A stretch of 64,000 bases of DNA from Gymnothorax reevesii (taxonomy: Eukaryota; Chordata; Actinopteri; Anguilliformes; Muraenidae): contig CM056576.1 of the NCBI GenBank assembly GCA_029721435.1, forward strand, positions 120,641,166-120,705,165. Reading direction: 5' to 3'. The position numbers and the translations under genes are program-made. Positions within the stretch are counted from its first letter, which is position 1. Each line of letters opens with the position of its first letter. The notes beneath the pieces were generated by a model. It was given only the letters and a program-made list of their open reading frames with translations. It ran no database searches and had not been told where the DNA came from. Positions 35,557 through 48,200 of the stretch are shown here, in pieces.

Positions 35557-36717
35557 GTGGCTTGGTTGACTGCATCAACACCTTTCTCCATTTTCCCTAT
35601 ATAACTGGTCCAATTTTAAAGACTCGAAACAATAGGCTGCCACTGTAGAGATGTTCTCATTATATATAAAAAACACAGGGCCACTGTCATATGTTGAAGC
35701 GCCTCTTATACAAAATTTTCGAGCATTTAATTGAAGGGCCTGGTGCTAAAATTACTTCAGTCACAGAATGTCGAATATGAGAAAATTGAGGCTTAGGTAA
35801 CTATGAAAGAACCATGCTTTCCCCATGTTTACCTCACGATATACATGAAAATGTGACTAAAGTACCTCTGGTACACAGGCCCTTCAATTTCTCTTTCTAT
35901 ACAAACAGATTTATCAAAAATGCTAATTAAATGTGTAGCTGAACAGTATTAGAGTGAACCGGCATTCAGTCGAGAAAACAGTTTCAAGATGCAAGCACTG
36001 AGATCATGCCTGAGTTTTCCATCAGTAATGGGCCAAACTCTATGAACCCAAATCTCACCATTAAACATTGCAAGTAGAGGCCACCATTTTTTCATCTGTC
36101 CTTCATCGACAAATTGACCTACCAGCAGTTTGCCTCCGAACCTACTGTCAATAATCTACTATTATGAAGTACAATCAAAAAGCGAATGCTAGAGGCTGCA
36201 GTTGATTGATGTCTACCAGCACTTGCAGTTGGGACTGTCTTTTTTCAGTCCCTGACTGAAGGGACTTCACCGTGCTAAGAACAGAAACGCAGCCCCAGAT
36301 TGTGTGCATGACTTTGAATACTTTACCCATTGGCTGATTAACGAAAAGACCGCGCTTGTTAGCTTCCAAAAAGCACAAGCTCTGCTGATACACTTGTCCT
36401 CTTCTGCAGTCTCTCCTCATGCAGCAGATGGAAAGGATTTCAGTAGATCCGCAGGACCATGGGCATCGTGATTCTCATGACTGCGATAGTGGCGCACAGG
36501 GACAGTGGGCTTGTACTGACTGTGGCCAGATGTAAACAACAGAACAAAACCCCTTTTTTCTTGTTGGTGTTTCATCAGAAGCAAATGACACTGAAGTGTC
36601 AAATTTGATAAGCAATAGATTGTGATTGCATGAAAAGGAAAATCAGAAAATACCCATGACCAAGCTGAGGGATGGATTGAAATGTACTCTCACCGTGTTC
36701 CCATGGTTGATTTTGCA

Positions 36718-36760
36718 CATCACACACTCACACAGACAAACACACACACATACGCACACA

Positions 36761-36801
<41 letters not shown>

Positions 36802-36810
36802 GCACACACA
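36718..36810. repeat. (CA)n microsatellite
   Basis: CA-rich run; the core 36762-36799 is uninterrupted. Open frames here are artefacts of the repeat. Confidence 0.85.
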
Positions 36811-37077
36811 AACACCAAGCAAAAAGTTTAATATCAGATAGGAGCTTGCTTTCACAAAAAATCCATACAGCACACAGCCAAAAATACAACTGACTCAAGG
36901 AAAGTTTTATCTCATTTAGGCCTGTTGCCAAAAAAAGTGCTGCGCCCAACTTCTAAAAGCGAGCGACGTCAACAATCGCCCAACAGCTCTCTAACCAAAG
37001 GGAATTTAATTGTAAATGTAAGAAATTATTTTAGATGCATCCTAAAAACAGCTTTGGTGTAGAATGTTTAGATAAAG

Positions 37078-37372
37078 GGTGCATCTCAAAGCATGGGCTG
37101 CGTCCTTCGAAGGCAACGTTTTTAGGGGTCGTCACTTAATTCTATCCGCCAAACTGACTTAACTGCATTTCATATCTGTTAAACAGCATTGGTTTATGTG
37201 TGTTGTCACTGGTTTCCCTAACCTTAACCTTAACTCTAACCCTTAACCCAAAACCTAACCCTAAATTTAACCATGTCCCTTAACCCTAAATGTCAGTTTG
37301 CCGGATCGAAGTAAGTGACGACCCCTAAAAATGCAGCCTTCGAAGGATGCAGCCTATGCTTTCAGCTGCACC
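37078..37372. mobile_element. Inverted-repeat element with TAAAG duplication and telomere-like core
   Basis: Left end GGTGCATCTCAAAGC (37078) and right end GCTTTCAGCTGCACC (37372) begin inverted arms of about 85 bases that share TTTTTAGGGGTCGTCACTTA. TAAAG flanks both ends (37073-37077 and 37373-37377). The core, about 37210-37290, is a degenerate run of CCTTAA, CCCTTAA, CCTAACCCTAAA-type units, that is, CCCTAA-like telomere sequence. No frame is present. Confidence 0.7.
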
Positions 37373-38084
37373 TAAAGTGTGATCTTAAACCCTTTCAGAG
37401 CTGCTGATCCCAGACTCCATGTAAAACAGTTGTAGAAATATAGATCAGCCACCAGGACAGGCTCAGAAAGCTATATTAATAGATGGGGAGAAATAAATTG
37501 AATTTCAGGGAACTTTAAACCCACCAGTTAGGGGAGATGTAATTGGACACTTGCTTGAGCCAGGGCTCTTGGTTGATGCCCTCCAAGTGTCTGTACACTC
37601 GTCAGCTAACATGGCCGCCCATTGGGTTTAGTTTCAGGTATTATATTGCTCTCATTGTCTTTCCTATTGGCATGTGTCAGCAAACAATGCACACCCCCAA
37701 GCCTCCATTTCACCCCACTGCTTTAAAAGTATGGCCAACCACTGCTTTTAAAGTGGCAAATATCGATGTCAAATCCGCCATCACTTAAGGATGCATAAGC
37801 GCCCTGTTTGCCGATAAGGAGTTAGCTAGGCTATTAAAGCCACAAGCTAATCACATTTGTCCTTTGTTTTCAATGACAAAAACAGATGCATTGACTCCTG
37901 GAAGAGCAGGGGTCATACTCACAAGCAAGTCAAAAAAGTAGCTTATAACTGGCTGATTTAATGTAAAAAAAATGGGTGTGTTACTCTGAAAGTACTCCGA
38001 TTGCTAAGATAAGATTCTGTCTGAATATAGCCTTAGTTGCTATCAATACTTTCAACTGTGTTCCCTTTTGGCAGGGGGGAACAG

Positions 38085-38230
38085 CAGAACCCTCTAGCCT
38101 CAGAGCAATAATGTTGTGAGTTCAAATCTAGCCTGGGACCTTCCTCTGAAGAGTTTGAGTGTTGTCTCCATGTTCATTTGAGTTAACTCCATGTACTCTT
38201 GTTTCCTCCTACCGTCAAAAGACATAAATG
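38085..38230 (+). mobile_element. tRNA-derived SINE fragment
   Basis: A B-box-like GAGTTCAAATC (38118-38128) precedes a tail like a common fish SINE body (..TCCATGTTCATTTGAGTTAACTCC.., then TTTCCTCCTACCGTCAAAAGACAT; quoted in pieces). The A box is weak. Confidence 0.45.
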
Positions 38231-38254
38231 CCGAGCTAAGTGATATCTCTGCAT

Positions 38255-38600
38255 TATGTCTCTCCCTGGAGGGAGAGGTGAGACATATCATTTTAGGTTT
38301 GGTTTCCGTTCGCGTTGGCATTCCCACTTCGTTTCTGGAGCGTAACTCCAAAACCGTTTGCATGATCTTGACGAAACTTTGCATACCTACTACTTAGGTC
38401 CTGAAGTGGTGCCTTTTGGTATATGCCTGTCTGTCCATCCATTTGTTGGTCCGTCCATCTGTCTGTCCGGATGTCATCAATTTTTGTCCAGAGCATAATT
38501 CCATAACCTTAAACTCTGCATACTTACTACTCAAGTCCTGCAGTGGTACCCTTTAGTATGTGCCTGCCTGTCCGCCCTGTGGTTAGGTAGGTTATACACA
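38255..38600 (+). repeat. Hairpin-led repeat, copy B
   Basis: It starts at a hairpin, GTCTCTCCC..GGGAGAGGTGAGAC, then GTTGGCATTCCCAC..GTTTCTGGAGCGTAACTCC, matching copy A at 7090-7395 in opposite orientation. A second related unit (CCAGAGCATAATTCC..CTCTGCATAC) follows at about 38488, so the body is internally duplicated. Confidence 0.5.
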
Positions 38601-38924
38601 CATTCTAGTTGTCCTTTGGTAATGAGTGTGTTAGTGAAAGATATTTTAGCTTTACAGTGGATTTACAAGTGATCAAGGGTGTTTTACTGCTTTTTGCACC
38701 CAAGATGGGCTGGGAATGGCTCAAGCTTGCTCGTGACCCTCATAAGGAGGAAGCAATTTTGAATGGATAATGGATAGCTGTTCCGGGTCTCCATTACTGT
38801 CAATCACCAGTAGTAGATATGACATCATTATTAGTAGGTTCACTTGACAGTATTTTAATCTCACATAAGTAACTTCACACTGCAAAGGCTTAAAAATGCC
38901 CAGGTAGGGTGGAAGAGTTCAGGT

Positions 38925-39255
38925 AGGGTGTCTGTCTGTTAGCAGGATATCTCAAAAACGGTAACATAAATTTTAACCAAACTTTGCAGGATGTCAGAGA
39001 AGCACAAGAGGAACTTGTGATTAAATTTTGGCACATCTAGGCCAAAGTACAGCTGAGATATAGGCCAAATGTCAAAATCCAGCTATCCTGGCAGAGTGTG
39101 AAGTCTTTCCAATGGGCCGGATTTCCAATTGGCGTGCTTTTGGGTTTTGCTACCACCTGGCGATGGAATGCAACAATACCTTACATCAGCCAACAAAAAT
39201 AACTAATGCACAGAGTTGCCTTGGCGTGGCGGAGGTGCTGCGCTCTCTGAGTGCT
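38925..39255 (+). repeat. Dispersed fish repeat ending in TTGGCGTGGCGGAGG
   Basis: The block runs from GTGTCTGTCTGTTAGCAGG through ATATCTCAAAAACGG..AACTTTGCAGG to CCTTGGCGTGGCGGAGGTGC and CTGCGCTCTCTGAGTGC. I know this arrangement as a common teleost repeat. A partial relative, starting CCTCCACCAAGTGGG, lies at 55385-55640. Confidence 0.5.
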
Positions 39256-42200
39256 CTTGTTCAATGATATTTTTGCATCTTTTCTGGATTTTATTTTGAT
39301 AATGACTGCTGCTTTGTGAAATTTGCTATCAGCTGTCCTACCTACATTGGGAACACACCTAAGGTTTTTTTTTTTTTGCAATTTACTGTTTTTCATACTT
39401 TTTTAAATCAAGATCCAGGATAAAGTTTAAGTTTATTCTAAGACCAAGGTTAAGGAAACTAAGTATCAACATGGGAACAGAGAGAGAATCAGCAGTTCTA
39501 TATAAATTAGATAAATATACTGGCAGGACCAAGCAGTATCCTTCATAGGCACTCACGCCAATCATACGTCTTCTTTCGTACATGCTGTTGAGTTTTTTCT
39601 TTTTTCCTGCTTAATTTTTTGTACTGCTCCAGTTTCTTCTTTTCACTCCTTTCATTGATCATTAATTAATCTTACTTGCATGATTTTTTGCTACAGAGTC
39701 ATCAATTCAGCTCTCCAGAGAACAATCTATGCTACTAAAAAAAACAGACTTCCACGCAAATCTTAACAACCACACAATGTAGACACCTGCAAATTGGTAC
39801 ACACTTCAACTATTGTTCTTTATCTAAAATATCCTCTTGCCAATCCACAAGGATCATTAGAAACTGCATTTTAGCATACAGAAATCCATCATCCATTCAT
39901 AGAACAGCTACCAAACCTGCATCGCGCCTGGAACAGTGCCGAGAAATCCTGATTAGCTCACTGCTGCGACCAACGCTGTAAAAAGGTTGACAATGGAGAA
40001 TACAACTGGTTGAATACACCAGATGGCCAACAGTCACATGATTTCAACAAGCTGGTTGGTATTAAAATACTAGTAATGATAATAATAATTATAATAATAA
40101 CGCGTTTCAGTTCATAACCTGCAGCAAACAAGAGAAACATTCAAAACCATCTTCCCTACTCTTAAAAAAATAAAATGCAATTACATTTTAGCAGAGAATT
40201 AAAAATAAATGATTTCCGGTTTATTAATGATCTTTGAGAGGGTCCTTAGAAGTCTATATTTAGGCTGCTCCAGCCGCATGTGCCATCAATTGAAGCTTCT
40301 CGAAATAACAAGAGGGGCCTGTGTTTGTGCTACATGCTTTGATACATGCTAGCTGAGCGAGCTCCAGAATCATTTGTTTCACACTGGCATATTTGTGGTG
40401 AAACATCAATAGTTAAGTAGACAAAAGGCTGGCCCAAGGGAAAACAGAGCCGATGAACTGAGTAGATAAACAAGCACACTTCATTTTGAGTCTATAAACA
40501 CAAATGGAATTTTTTAGCAATTTATATCAAGGGGTGTTTTTTGAAATAGCATCTTTTTTTTTTTTTTTCCAAAATAGACTTGAGTAACACTCTTCAGTCA
40601 AGTCTCCAACCGCAATCGCTATACATTCAGTGAATCAACATATCGCCACTTCACAAGTGGCGATGAATCACTTTATCATTCGAGACACTGTTGTCTCAGT
40701 GAGAGCTAAGATACAAGAGAAAACAAGCTCTTACCAGAATTGTAGTTACAGCACAGTTCAACCGCATTTGAGTGTGTTCCATATGTACACAAACAAGTAA
40801 CTTCCTCATTGAATTCCCATAACTTATATTCAGTCTAATCTTAACCAAAAGTAGCGTGCTAAACCATGCAATTGGCTTTACATCGAATAAACTCAGATAA
40901 ATATGTGAAACCTAATGTGAGGCAGTGCAAGTTTTTCCTGAAGCAGACTTCTGAAAACCACATTAACTCCTGTCACACGATCCATATTACACAGGTAGTG
41001 TGCTGATAGGAAGCCAATTGATAATGCAGGGAGAAGTACAGATACCTGCCTTCTGCTATCTCCAATAAAAAGTCCTTGAGGTGTGAAAACACATCCCTAC
41101 CCATCAAACTATGCCTTCTCTATTTAATTAAGGTGGCAGAAAATATTTAAAGGATTGAATACATGAAATATTAAAGATTTGAGATGCTGCCATACAGTGT
41201 AAAACTACAGAAGGTGACATGTTTATAATCTAAACACCACTGTGTAGAAGCTAAATGCCTGGTGATTATTTTGTAAATGGATGTTCACATTCAAAACATT
41301 GCTGTTTATTGGATGTTGTGATCTAGGTTTTTCAGATTTGTTGAATAAACTTTAAAACTGAATCTAAACACTGTAACATGTTTTAAAAGTGTTACAAAAA
41401 AAAGTATTTAGAACTGAAACATTGGGTTTTACAGCGCAAATACTAGCTTTGTGAATATGTTGTTATATTGTTTTGTCAGATATGGATTGATTCAATCCCC
41501 TGGTGATTATAATAGCTGTAGTTTTGCAGTTGAGCAACTATCCTATCAAGTGACTGTTTGTCCCTGTAAGAGAGCTTTGACTTATCACCACAGTTCGTTT
41601 TTGATGTTTGCAATAGGACAATTTTTGACAGTTTCCCTTTCCAACAAAAATAATTTTGTTGTTTTTCTGACCCATGCACCTGCAATTCAGGCTTCAACTA
41701 TTTGGTACCTGTAGAACTCTGTGACGGGGATCAAAAACAGAACTCAGGCACAGGCAAGAATTTAGTTCAAGGCTTCTGCGTTGTATAAAAGCTCGTGGTT
41801 ACACAGCCCGGGTAAAAGCCAATCAATACAAATGCAATACGCAGGGGATAATACAAATCGTAAACAAGAAACAGTTGACAGGTTGAATGCCAAACAGGAG
41901 GTATGCCAATAAAAAGGGTGACCCAAATCGTACACCACAATGCTAGCTAATGCACGTCACCAGGAAATCAAAAAGACACAAAGGATCAAGTAAGAATGGA
42001 AAACTGATGACAAAAAATATGCAGACCGCGAAAGGTCTATGGAATTACAGAATGCTGATAAAAAGATGGGTCACACTGGCAAACAAACTTGCAAAGAACA
42101 AAGTGAAATACTGGAGTATATAAAAGAGGGAAATGAGAGCTAAATGGAAGTGATGACGGGTGTGAGTGTAGGGAAAAACCTGGCCAGAGGTGTGGCAACA

Positions 42201-42642
42201 TTGAGGAAACGTGGCGCGCTAATTACTCAGCAGAACAAGGAGGTTGAGTGATTGAGTTCGACTGAAAAACAAAAGCACAGGATTGTGAATGAGATAGAGA
42301 AAGTAGAGACATAGTAGCTCTATACTGGTAATACAAATACATAATAACAAAGGAACCACAATAAATGCTCAAAAGTCCAGGAAAATAAATAGTCAGGAAA
42401 AAATACATGAAAAATAACAAATGCAGTATTGAGACTCTGACTCTCTGATAGCAACTCCTACATGCTTTGGGGGGCTAAGCATATTGCTTTAAGTAGACGC
42501 GTGCAGCTAATTAGCTCTCGACTCAATAGGAATCACCTGTGCAGATGCTTTTGTTGTTGTGGCTCAGATTCTTCAAATTTCAAGCAATTTTCCTGGGGTG
42601 CTGCAGATATTTTGTCCATTCCCTGTATACTGTGGTCTAGAT
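39256..42642. other. Gene-free stretch
   Basis: No exon, RNA gene or bounded transposon is supported. A block at 41720-42450 looks repeat-derived (TATAAAAG and TATATAAAAG boxes, repeat-like composition), but its ends could not be set. A segment at 40190-40480 has balanced composition with homeodomain-type TTAAT/AATTA words and might be conserved non-coding DNA. Confidence 0.4.
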
Positions 42643-42826
42643 CAGGGGTCCTCAAATCTGGACCCCGAATCCAAATCCAGCCCTGGATTTTCTGTTATCC
42701 CATGCAAGTAAGTTAGCAGTTAGTGCTTCTGATTGGCCAGACTGTGTTTACACCTGACTCCCAGGTAAAGGGAGGGTGGAAAACCAGCAGTCCTCAGACC
42801 TCCTGGGTATGATTTGAGGACCAGGG
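42643..42826. mobile_element. 184-bp hAT-like MITE with 8-bp target duplication
   Basis: Ends CAGGGGTCCTCAAATC and GATTTGAGGACCAGGG are inverted repeats. They are flanked by GTCTAGAT (42635-42642) and TTCTAGAT (42827-42834), an 8-bp duplication with one mismatch. The element has no frame. Confidence 0.7.
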
Positions 42827-43210
42827 TTCTAGATGATAGGTGAGATCTGTTTGTGCTTGTGTATCATTTAAAGAGGACATGGAGTGAAGGGCAAAGTAGC
42901 CACCCCTGTTTCTTCAGCTGGACACAATTCAAGCCATGTGGCTCTGAGTTTGTGTGATCATCAAGGCACAAAGTAAGGTAAAGCACATACAGCACCCTCC
43001 GTAATTATTGGCACCCCTGGTTAAGATGTGTTAAAATAAATTCAATTTTTATTGCAGAAGCATACTTTCACACTGAAAATTGTAGAAAAATGTAACCTTC
43101 AACTCAATTGAATTTTAAGGGGAACAATTCCTAACAATTCATAAGAATTAAATGCAATTGTAATATTTCTGTCATTTCTACAGTAGTTTACAAAGTTGAT
43201 CAGGGTATCT

Positions 43211-44318
43211 TGTCATAATCTGTATTTTTTCTTGTTTCATTATGCTCATGTCTTGTTTTAGTTCTGTGCCTGGCTTTGCCATGATTATGGATTTCTGTGT
43301 TTAGTGATCATTGCTCTGACTGACCATTCTTAGGATTATGTATTGTATTTTGGTAGTTTGGATTTCCTTGTTTTATTATTTTTCAAGTTTAGATCATTAG
43401 TTATCTTGCCATGTCTTCCTTTCCATGCATAGCACCTCGTCTGCTCCAGTCATGTCATGTACGTCTTCTATGTATTTAAGCAATGCATTTCCCTGTCCGC
43501 GTTATAGCATCTATTCGGTGATTTCCGTGGGTTTTCGTGGTTTCCGAAAATCTTCCTTCACGTCTCGTTTCCTGTAATTCCCGCTATTCTCAGATTAACA
43601 TATTAATTAAGACTAATACTTCATGTTACGTAATGTCATTACTAACATAGACTAATATACTCATTCTGAGTACTTCTGTGTATTAATATTCACCTGTCAT
43701 GTAGTGGTGTGTAAATATCACGTTGTTCGTTTTTACTAATGCTCTTTGCATTCGCTCTAGTCTGTAAACTCCGCCCTCCCGTTTCCTATCCCTGACTCTG
43801 CTGATTACTGCGATCTCTCGCACCTGTTTTACCTCGAGCTGCCTCTCGTTCTATTATTCACTTAGGCAACTCCCTAATCGGAGTCCGTTTTCATGTTTAG
43901 GATTGGTCTGTCAATTGTGATGCGTGATCATGGTTTGTCTTTCCCTCATGTGCTCATTATATTTAATTGTTTAGCAACTCCCACCTATCCTATTCCCCGC
44001 CTAGTTTAGTCATTTCTTTGAGTATATAAATGTCTCATTTCACTGCAGAGCTTTGTCAGATCTTCATTCCTTTTCTCCTTGCCAGTGCTTTATATTCTCG
44101 TCTAGATTCCCGTGTACAACTATAGCCTGTATCTGACTGATTACTCTTTTGCTTAGCCCTTTTGTTTTGGTTGCTGTATTTATTGATTTTTCGTGTACGA
44201 ACCTTGCCTGCCTGACTACGTCTCTGTGCTACCCCTGGCTTCCCGACCTATTGCCTGAATAAACGACTACGGCTTTGGATTTCCTGACTCGCGTTTGGTT
44301 CTTCTGTCAGTCATGACA
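43211..44318 (+). repeat. 5' LTR
   Basis: Starts TGTCATAATC and ends GTCAGTCATGACA, so TGTCA/TGACA are inverted ends. TATATAAA lies at 44023-44030, which predicts a transcript start near 44050-44055. AATAAA is at 44258-44263. The last six bases, ATGACA, are also the first two codons of gag. Confidence 0.93.
44023..44030 (+). promoter_or_regulatory. TATA box of the LTR promoter
   Basis: TATATAAA in the 5' LTR. The usual 25-30 base spacing puts the start of the transcript at about 44050-44055, just before GTCAGATCTT (44055-44064). I see no ATG between this point and the gag start at 44313. Confidence 0.7.
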
Positions 44319-45290
44319 GAAAGATCTGACCAGAGGATGGAACCAGCGAGTGACCCACTGCAGGCGGCAGTGAGCCAGCAGGGAGCTATGCTCGAATCCC
44401 AGCAACAACAACTGCTGGCGATTATGCAGCATCTGCAGTCTCTGACTCATTCCGTCAGCAACCTGACTATCCAAGCAAGGGCTACACCATCTGATGGCAC
44501 GCCGCAACCCTCAGCTCCACCTATACCGGCACCACAAGCTCTTCCCACTCCGGAGCCCCGTCTACCACCCCCTGAGAGGTACGCAGGTGAACCAGGTACC
44601 TGCCGCGCCTTCCTGACGCAATGTAAGCTCATCTTCCAACTCCAGCCAGCAACCTTCCCGTCAGAGCAATCCAAGGTGGCTTACATTATCACCCAGCTTA
44701 CCGGGAGAGCTAAGCAGTGGGCAACGGCGGCGTGGGAGGCTGAGTTACCATGCACACGGACTGCGGAGTCACTAGCCGAGGAGATGACGAGGGTTTTTGA
44801 TCGGTCCAAACATGGTCATGAGGCAGGACGGGAGATCCTCCGCATCCGCCAGGGCGCCAGAACTGTCTCAGATTACGCAATCGATTTCCAGACCTTGGCT
44901 ACCAATAGCGGCTGGGGCAGGGCCTCCCTGTACGATGCTTTTCTAAATGGACTATCTGATCCAGTAAAAGACGAACTACTGACTCGCGACCTGCCCGAAG
45001 ATCTCAATCGGCTCATGGAGATGGCCATCAGAGTGGACGCTCGTTTGGAGGAGAAATTCCGTGGAAGGGCGCTCAACCAAACATCCCCACCTCAGAACAA
45101 GTCTCCACCCCCCCCCTGTGGTGCCAGAAGCAATCAACCCTTTTCGGTGGAGGAGCCTATGCAGGTGGATCGGACTCGGATTTCCAGTGCGGAGAGGCAG
45201 AGACGGAGAAGGGAGAACGCCTGCTTTTACTGTGGCGGCGCCGGACATCAAATTAGGCATTGTCCAGTAAAAGCCAACGCCCACCAGTGA
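44313..45290 (+). CDS. gag of the chromovirus (325 residues)
   Basis: The first ATG downstream of the predicted transcript start is at 44313, in the last six bases of the 5' LTR. The product starts '[10 protein letters not shown]'. The N-terminal part is Gln-rich, probably coiled coil, followed by a Pro-rich linker. A retrotransposon capsid-type region follows (residues about 85-250, with '[20 protein letters not shown]' and '[12 protein letters not shown]'). A single CCHC zinc knuckle, C-x2-C-x4-H-x4-C, lies at residues 304-317 ('[14 protein letters not shown]'). Its role is to form the particle and bind the element RNA. It ends with TGA at 45288-45290, which shares its last A with the pol ATG. 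The reading frame is intact. An upstream TTG-initiated extension into the LTR was not used. Confidence 0.9.
   Translation: MTERSDQRMEPASDPLQAAVSQQGAMLESQQQQLLAIMQHLQSLTHSVSNLTIQARATPSDGTPQPSAPPIPAPQALPTPEPRLPPPERYAGEPGTCRAFLTQCKLIFQLQPATFPSEQSKVAYIITQLTGRAKQWATAAWEAELPCTRTAESLAEEMTRVFDRSKHGHEAGREILRIRQGARTVSDYAIDFQTLATNSGWGRASLYDAFLNGLSDPVKDELLTRDLPEDLNRLMEMAIRVDARLEEKFRGRALNQTSPPQNKSPPPPCGARSNQPFSVEEPMQVDRTRISSAERQRRRRENACFYCGGAGHQIRHCPVKANAHQ
44321..44330 (+). promoter_or_regulatory. Predicted self-primer binding site
   Basis: AAGATCTGAC begins two bases after the LTR and is the exact reverse complement of GTCAGATCTT at 44055-44064, the predicted 5' end of the element RNA. No typical tRNA 3'-end complement (TGG..) occurs at this place. 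Tf1/sushi elements are known to prime reverse transcription from their own 5' RNA end, and the location fits. The site is inside gag codons 3-6. Confidence 0.65.
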
Positions 45291-48200
45291 TGAGAGGAGC
45301 ATTGGTGGGCGTACTCCCTGTCGAATCCTCCTCTAAAAACCGCACCTGCCTGCCTGTAACCATCGAATGGGATGGAGGGTCAAGAGGGACCACTGCCCTC
45401 ATCGACACTGGGGCAGAGGAAAGCTTCCTGGATGCTAGCGTGGCGAGTCGATGGGGGATTCCTACACAACGGGTTGAACGTCCACGTATAGCTAACTCAC
45501 TCAACGACCAGAAGATCGGCACTATCACCCACCTCACCATCCCGCTCAGACTGCTAGTTTCCGGCAATCACCAGGAGAGGATCCAGCTCTACATCATCGA
45601 CTCGCCACATGCACCGGTGATTCTGGGCCACCCCTGGATGAGAACCCACAACCCGGAAATTGACTGGGAGAGACACGTGATCCGGGCCTGGAGCCCATCA
45701 TGCCTATACAGATGCCTCGGTCAAGCCCATGTCCCTGTCCTGAAGCAAGCATCTGAGGAGAGCCCGGACTTAAGCAAAGTCCCAACAGAATACCATGATT
45801 TCAAGGAGGTCTTCAGCAAGTCTCGCGCCATCGGCCTTCCCCCGCACCGGCCTTATGACTGTGCCATTGACCTTAAACCAGGGACTACACCACCCAGGGG
45901 GCGACTGTTTTCATTGTCCCGCCCCGAGACGGTGGCGATGGAGAAGTACCTGAGGGAAGCCGTATCTGCCGGCATCATTCGACCTTCCTCCTCACCGGCT
46001 GGCGCTGGATTCTTCTTCGTCAAGAAGAAAGACGGGTCACTCCGGCCATGTATTGATTATCGGGCACTCAACAACATCACAGTTAAGAACCGCTACCCCT
46101 TGCCTCTCATGACTACGGCATTCGATCAACTCAGTGGAGCCAAGCTATTCACCAAATTGGATTTACGCAATGCTTATCACTTAGTGCGTATCCGTGAGGG
46201 CGATGAGTGGAAGACGGCCTTCAACACCCCTACTGGTCACTGGGAGTACTTAGTCATGCCATTCGGACTCACCAATGCCCCCGCTGTGTTCCAAGGCCTA
46301 GTCAACGACGTGTTACGGGACTTTATCAACAGATTCGTCTTTGTCTACCTTGACGATATATTAATTTTTTCCCGCAACCAAGAGGAACACAGACGTCATG
46401 TCAGATTGGTCCTGCAGAGGCTTCTGGAGAACCGCCTATTCATCAAGGCTGAGAAGTGCGAGTTCTCATGCACCACAACCACCTTCCTGGGCTATGTCAT
46501 CTCCACGGGGTCTCTCAATATGGATCCAGCTAAAGTTGAGGCAGTTACCAGTTGGCCTCAACCTGAAGATCGCAAGGCACTTCAACGGTTCCTTGGCTTC
46601 GCCAACTTCTATAGGAGGTTCATCAGGAACTATAGTTCGGTCGCCGCTCCTCTAACAGCACTCACCTCCTCCAAGTCCCGGTTTGTATGGGGAGAGAAGG
46701 CGGCTACTGCATTCAGACGGCTCAAATGCCTGTTAACCACGGCACCTATCCTGATCCATCCTGACCCCAATGCTCAGTTCATAGTGGAGGTGGATGCCTC
46801 TAACATCGGAGTAGGAGCTGTGCTCTCTCAAAGATCGAGCCTGGACAACAAAGTACACCCATGTGCGTTCTTTTCAAGACGTCTTAGTCCTGCTGAGGAG
46901 AATTATGACATCGGAAACCGAGAGTTACTTGCTGTCAAACTTGCTTTGGAGGAGTGGCGTCAGTGGCTGGAAGGAACTGAGATACCGTTTCAAGTCTGGA
47001 CAGATCATAAGAACCTAGAGTTTCTCTCATCAGCCAAGAGACTTAACCCCAGACAGGCCAGATGGGCCTTATTCTTCTCCCGCTTCAACTTCACCCTCAC
47101 CTTTCGACCTGGATCCAAGAATATCAAGCCTGACGCCCTCTCAAGAAAGTTCGAGGTCTCTACTAATGACGAACTCCCAGACACCATCCTGCCCTCACAA
47201 GTTGTGGTCAATGCGGTTGAGATGGACATTGAGCGAGAGGTTCAAGAAGCCCAAGGGGACTCTGGCAATCCCAGTGACTGCCCTGACCACAGACTGTTTG
47301 TACCAGAGTCCATGCGCCCTCAAGTTCTCCGTTGGGGACATTCTTCTCAACTCTCCTGTCACCCGGGTAGAGGGCGCACTCTCCACTTCATTCGCCGCAA
47401 ATTCTGGTGGCCACGCATGAACAAAGATATCCTGGACTTTGTATCCACCTGTTCTACCTGTGCCCAGGCTAAAACCACCAATCAACCACCTCAAGGACTT
47501 CTCCAGCAACTTCCCATCCCACACCGCCCTTGGTCACATATTTCCGTCGACTTCATCACTGGCTTACCCCCCTCCAACCATAATACTACCATCCTCACCA
47601 TTGTGGACCGTTTCTCTAAAGCTGTGCACTTCATACCGCTCACCAAGCTCCCCTCTGCCTCTGAAACTGCATCTCTGTTAGTCCAGCATGTCATCAGACT
47701 CCATGGCATTCCCTCAGATATTGTGTCAGACAGAGGTCCTCAGTTCTCTGCCCGCTTCTGGAAGGCTTTTTGCAAGTTGCTCGGAACATCTGCCAGCCTC
47801 AGTTCAGGCTTCCATCCCCAAACCAATGGCCAAACTGAACGTGCAAACCAAAGCATCGAGACAGTCCTCAGGTGCCTGTGTTCACACTGTCCGTCCAGTT
47901 GGAGCCAACAACTACCATGGGCGGAGTTCGCCATCAACAGTCATACCTCCTCCTCTTCACAACTATCACCCTTCGAATGCTGTATGGGGTATCAACCTCC
48001 CATCTTCCCCAGCCAGGAGGAGGAGGTGGGAGTTCCGTCAGCCGTCGCCTTCATCCGTCGATGCAAGCGCACCTGGAGGATTGTACGTACTAACCTGCTC
48101 AAGGCGGCAGCCCGAACCAAGTTACTGGCAGATCGTAGGCGTACTCCGGCCCCGGTTTACAGGATTGGGCAAAAAGTCTGGCTCTCCACTAAGGACATCC

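Noticed and set aside
45260..45290. Pol start upstream of 45290
   Set aside because: The only upstream in-frame candidate is a TTG. The pol frame is closed by TAG at 45254-45256, so the ATG at 45290 is preferred.
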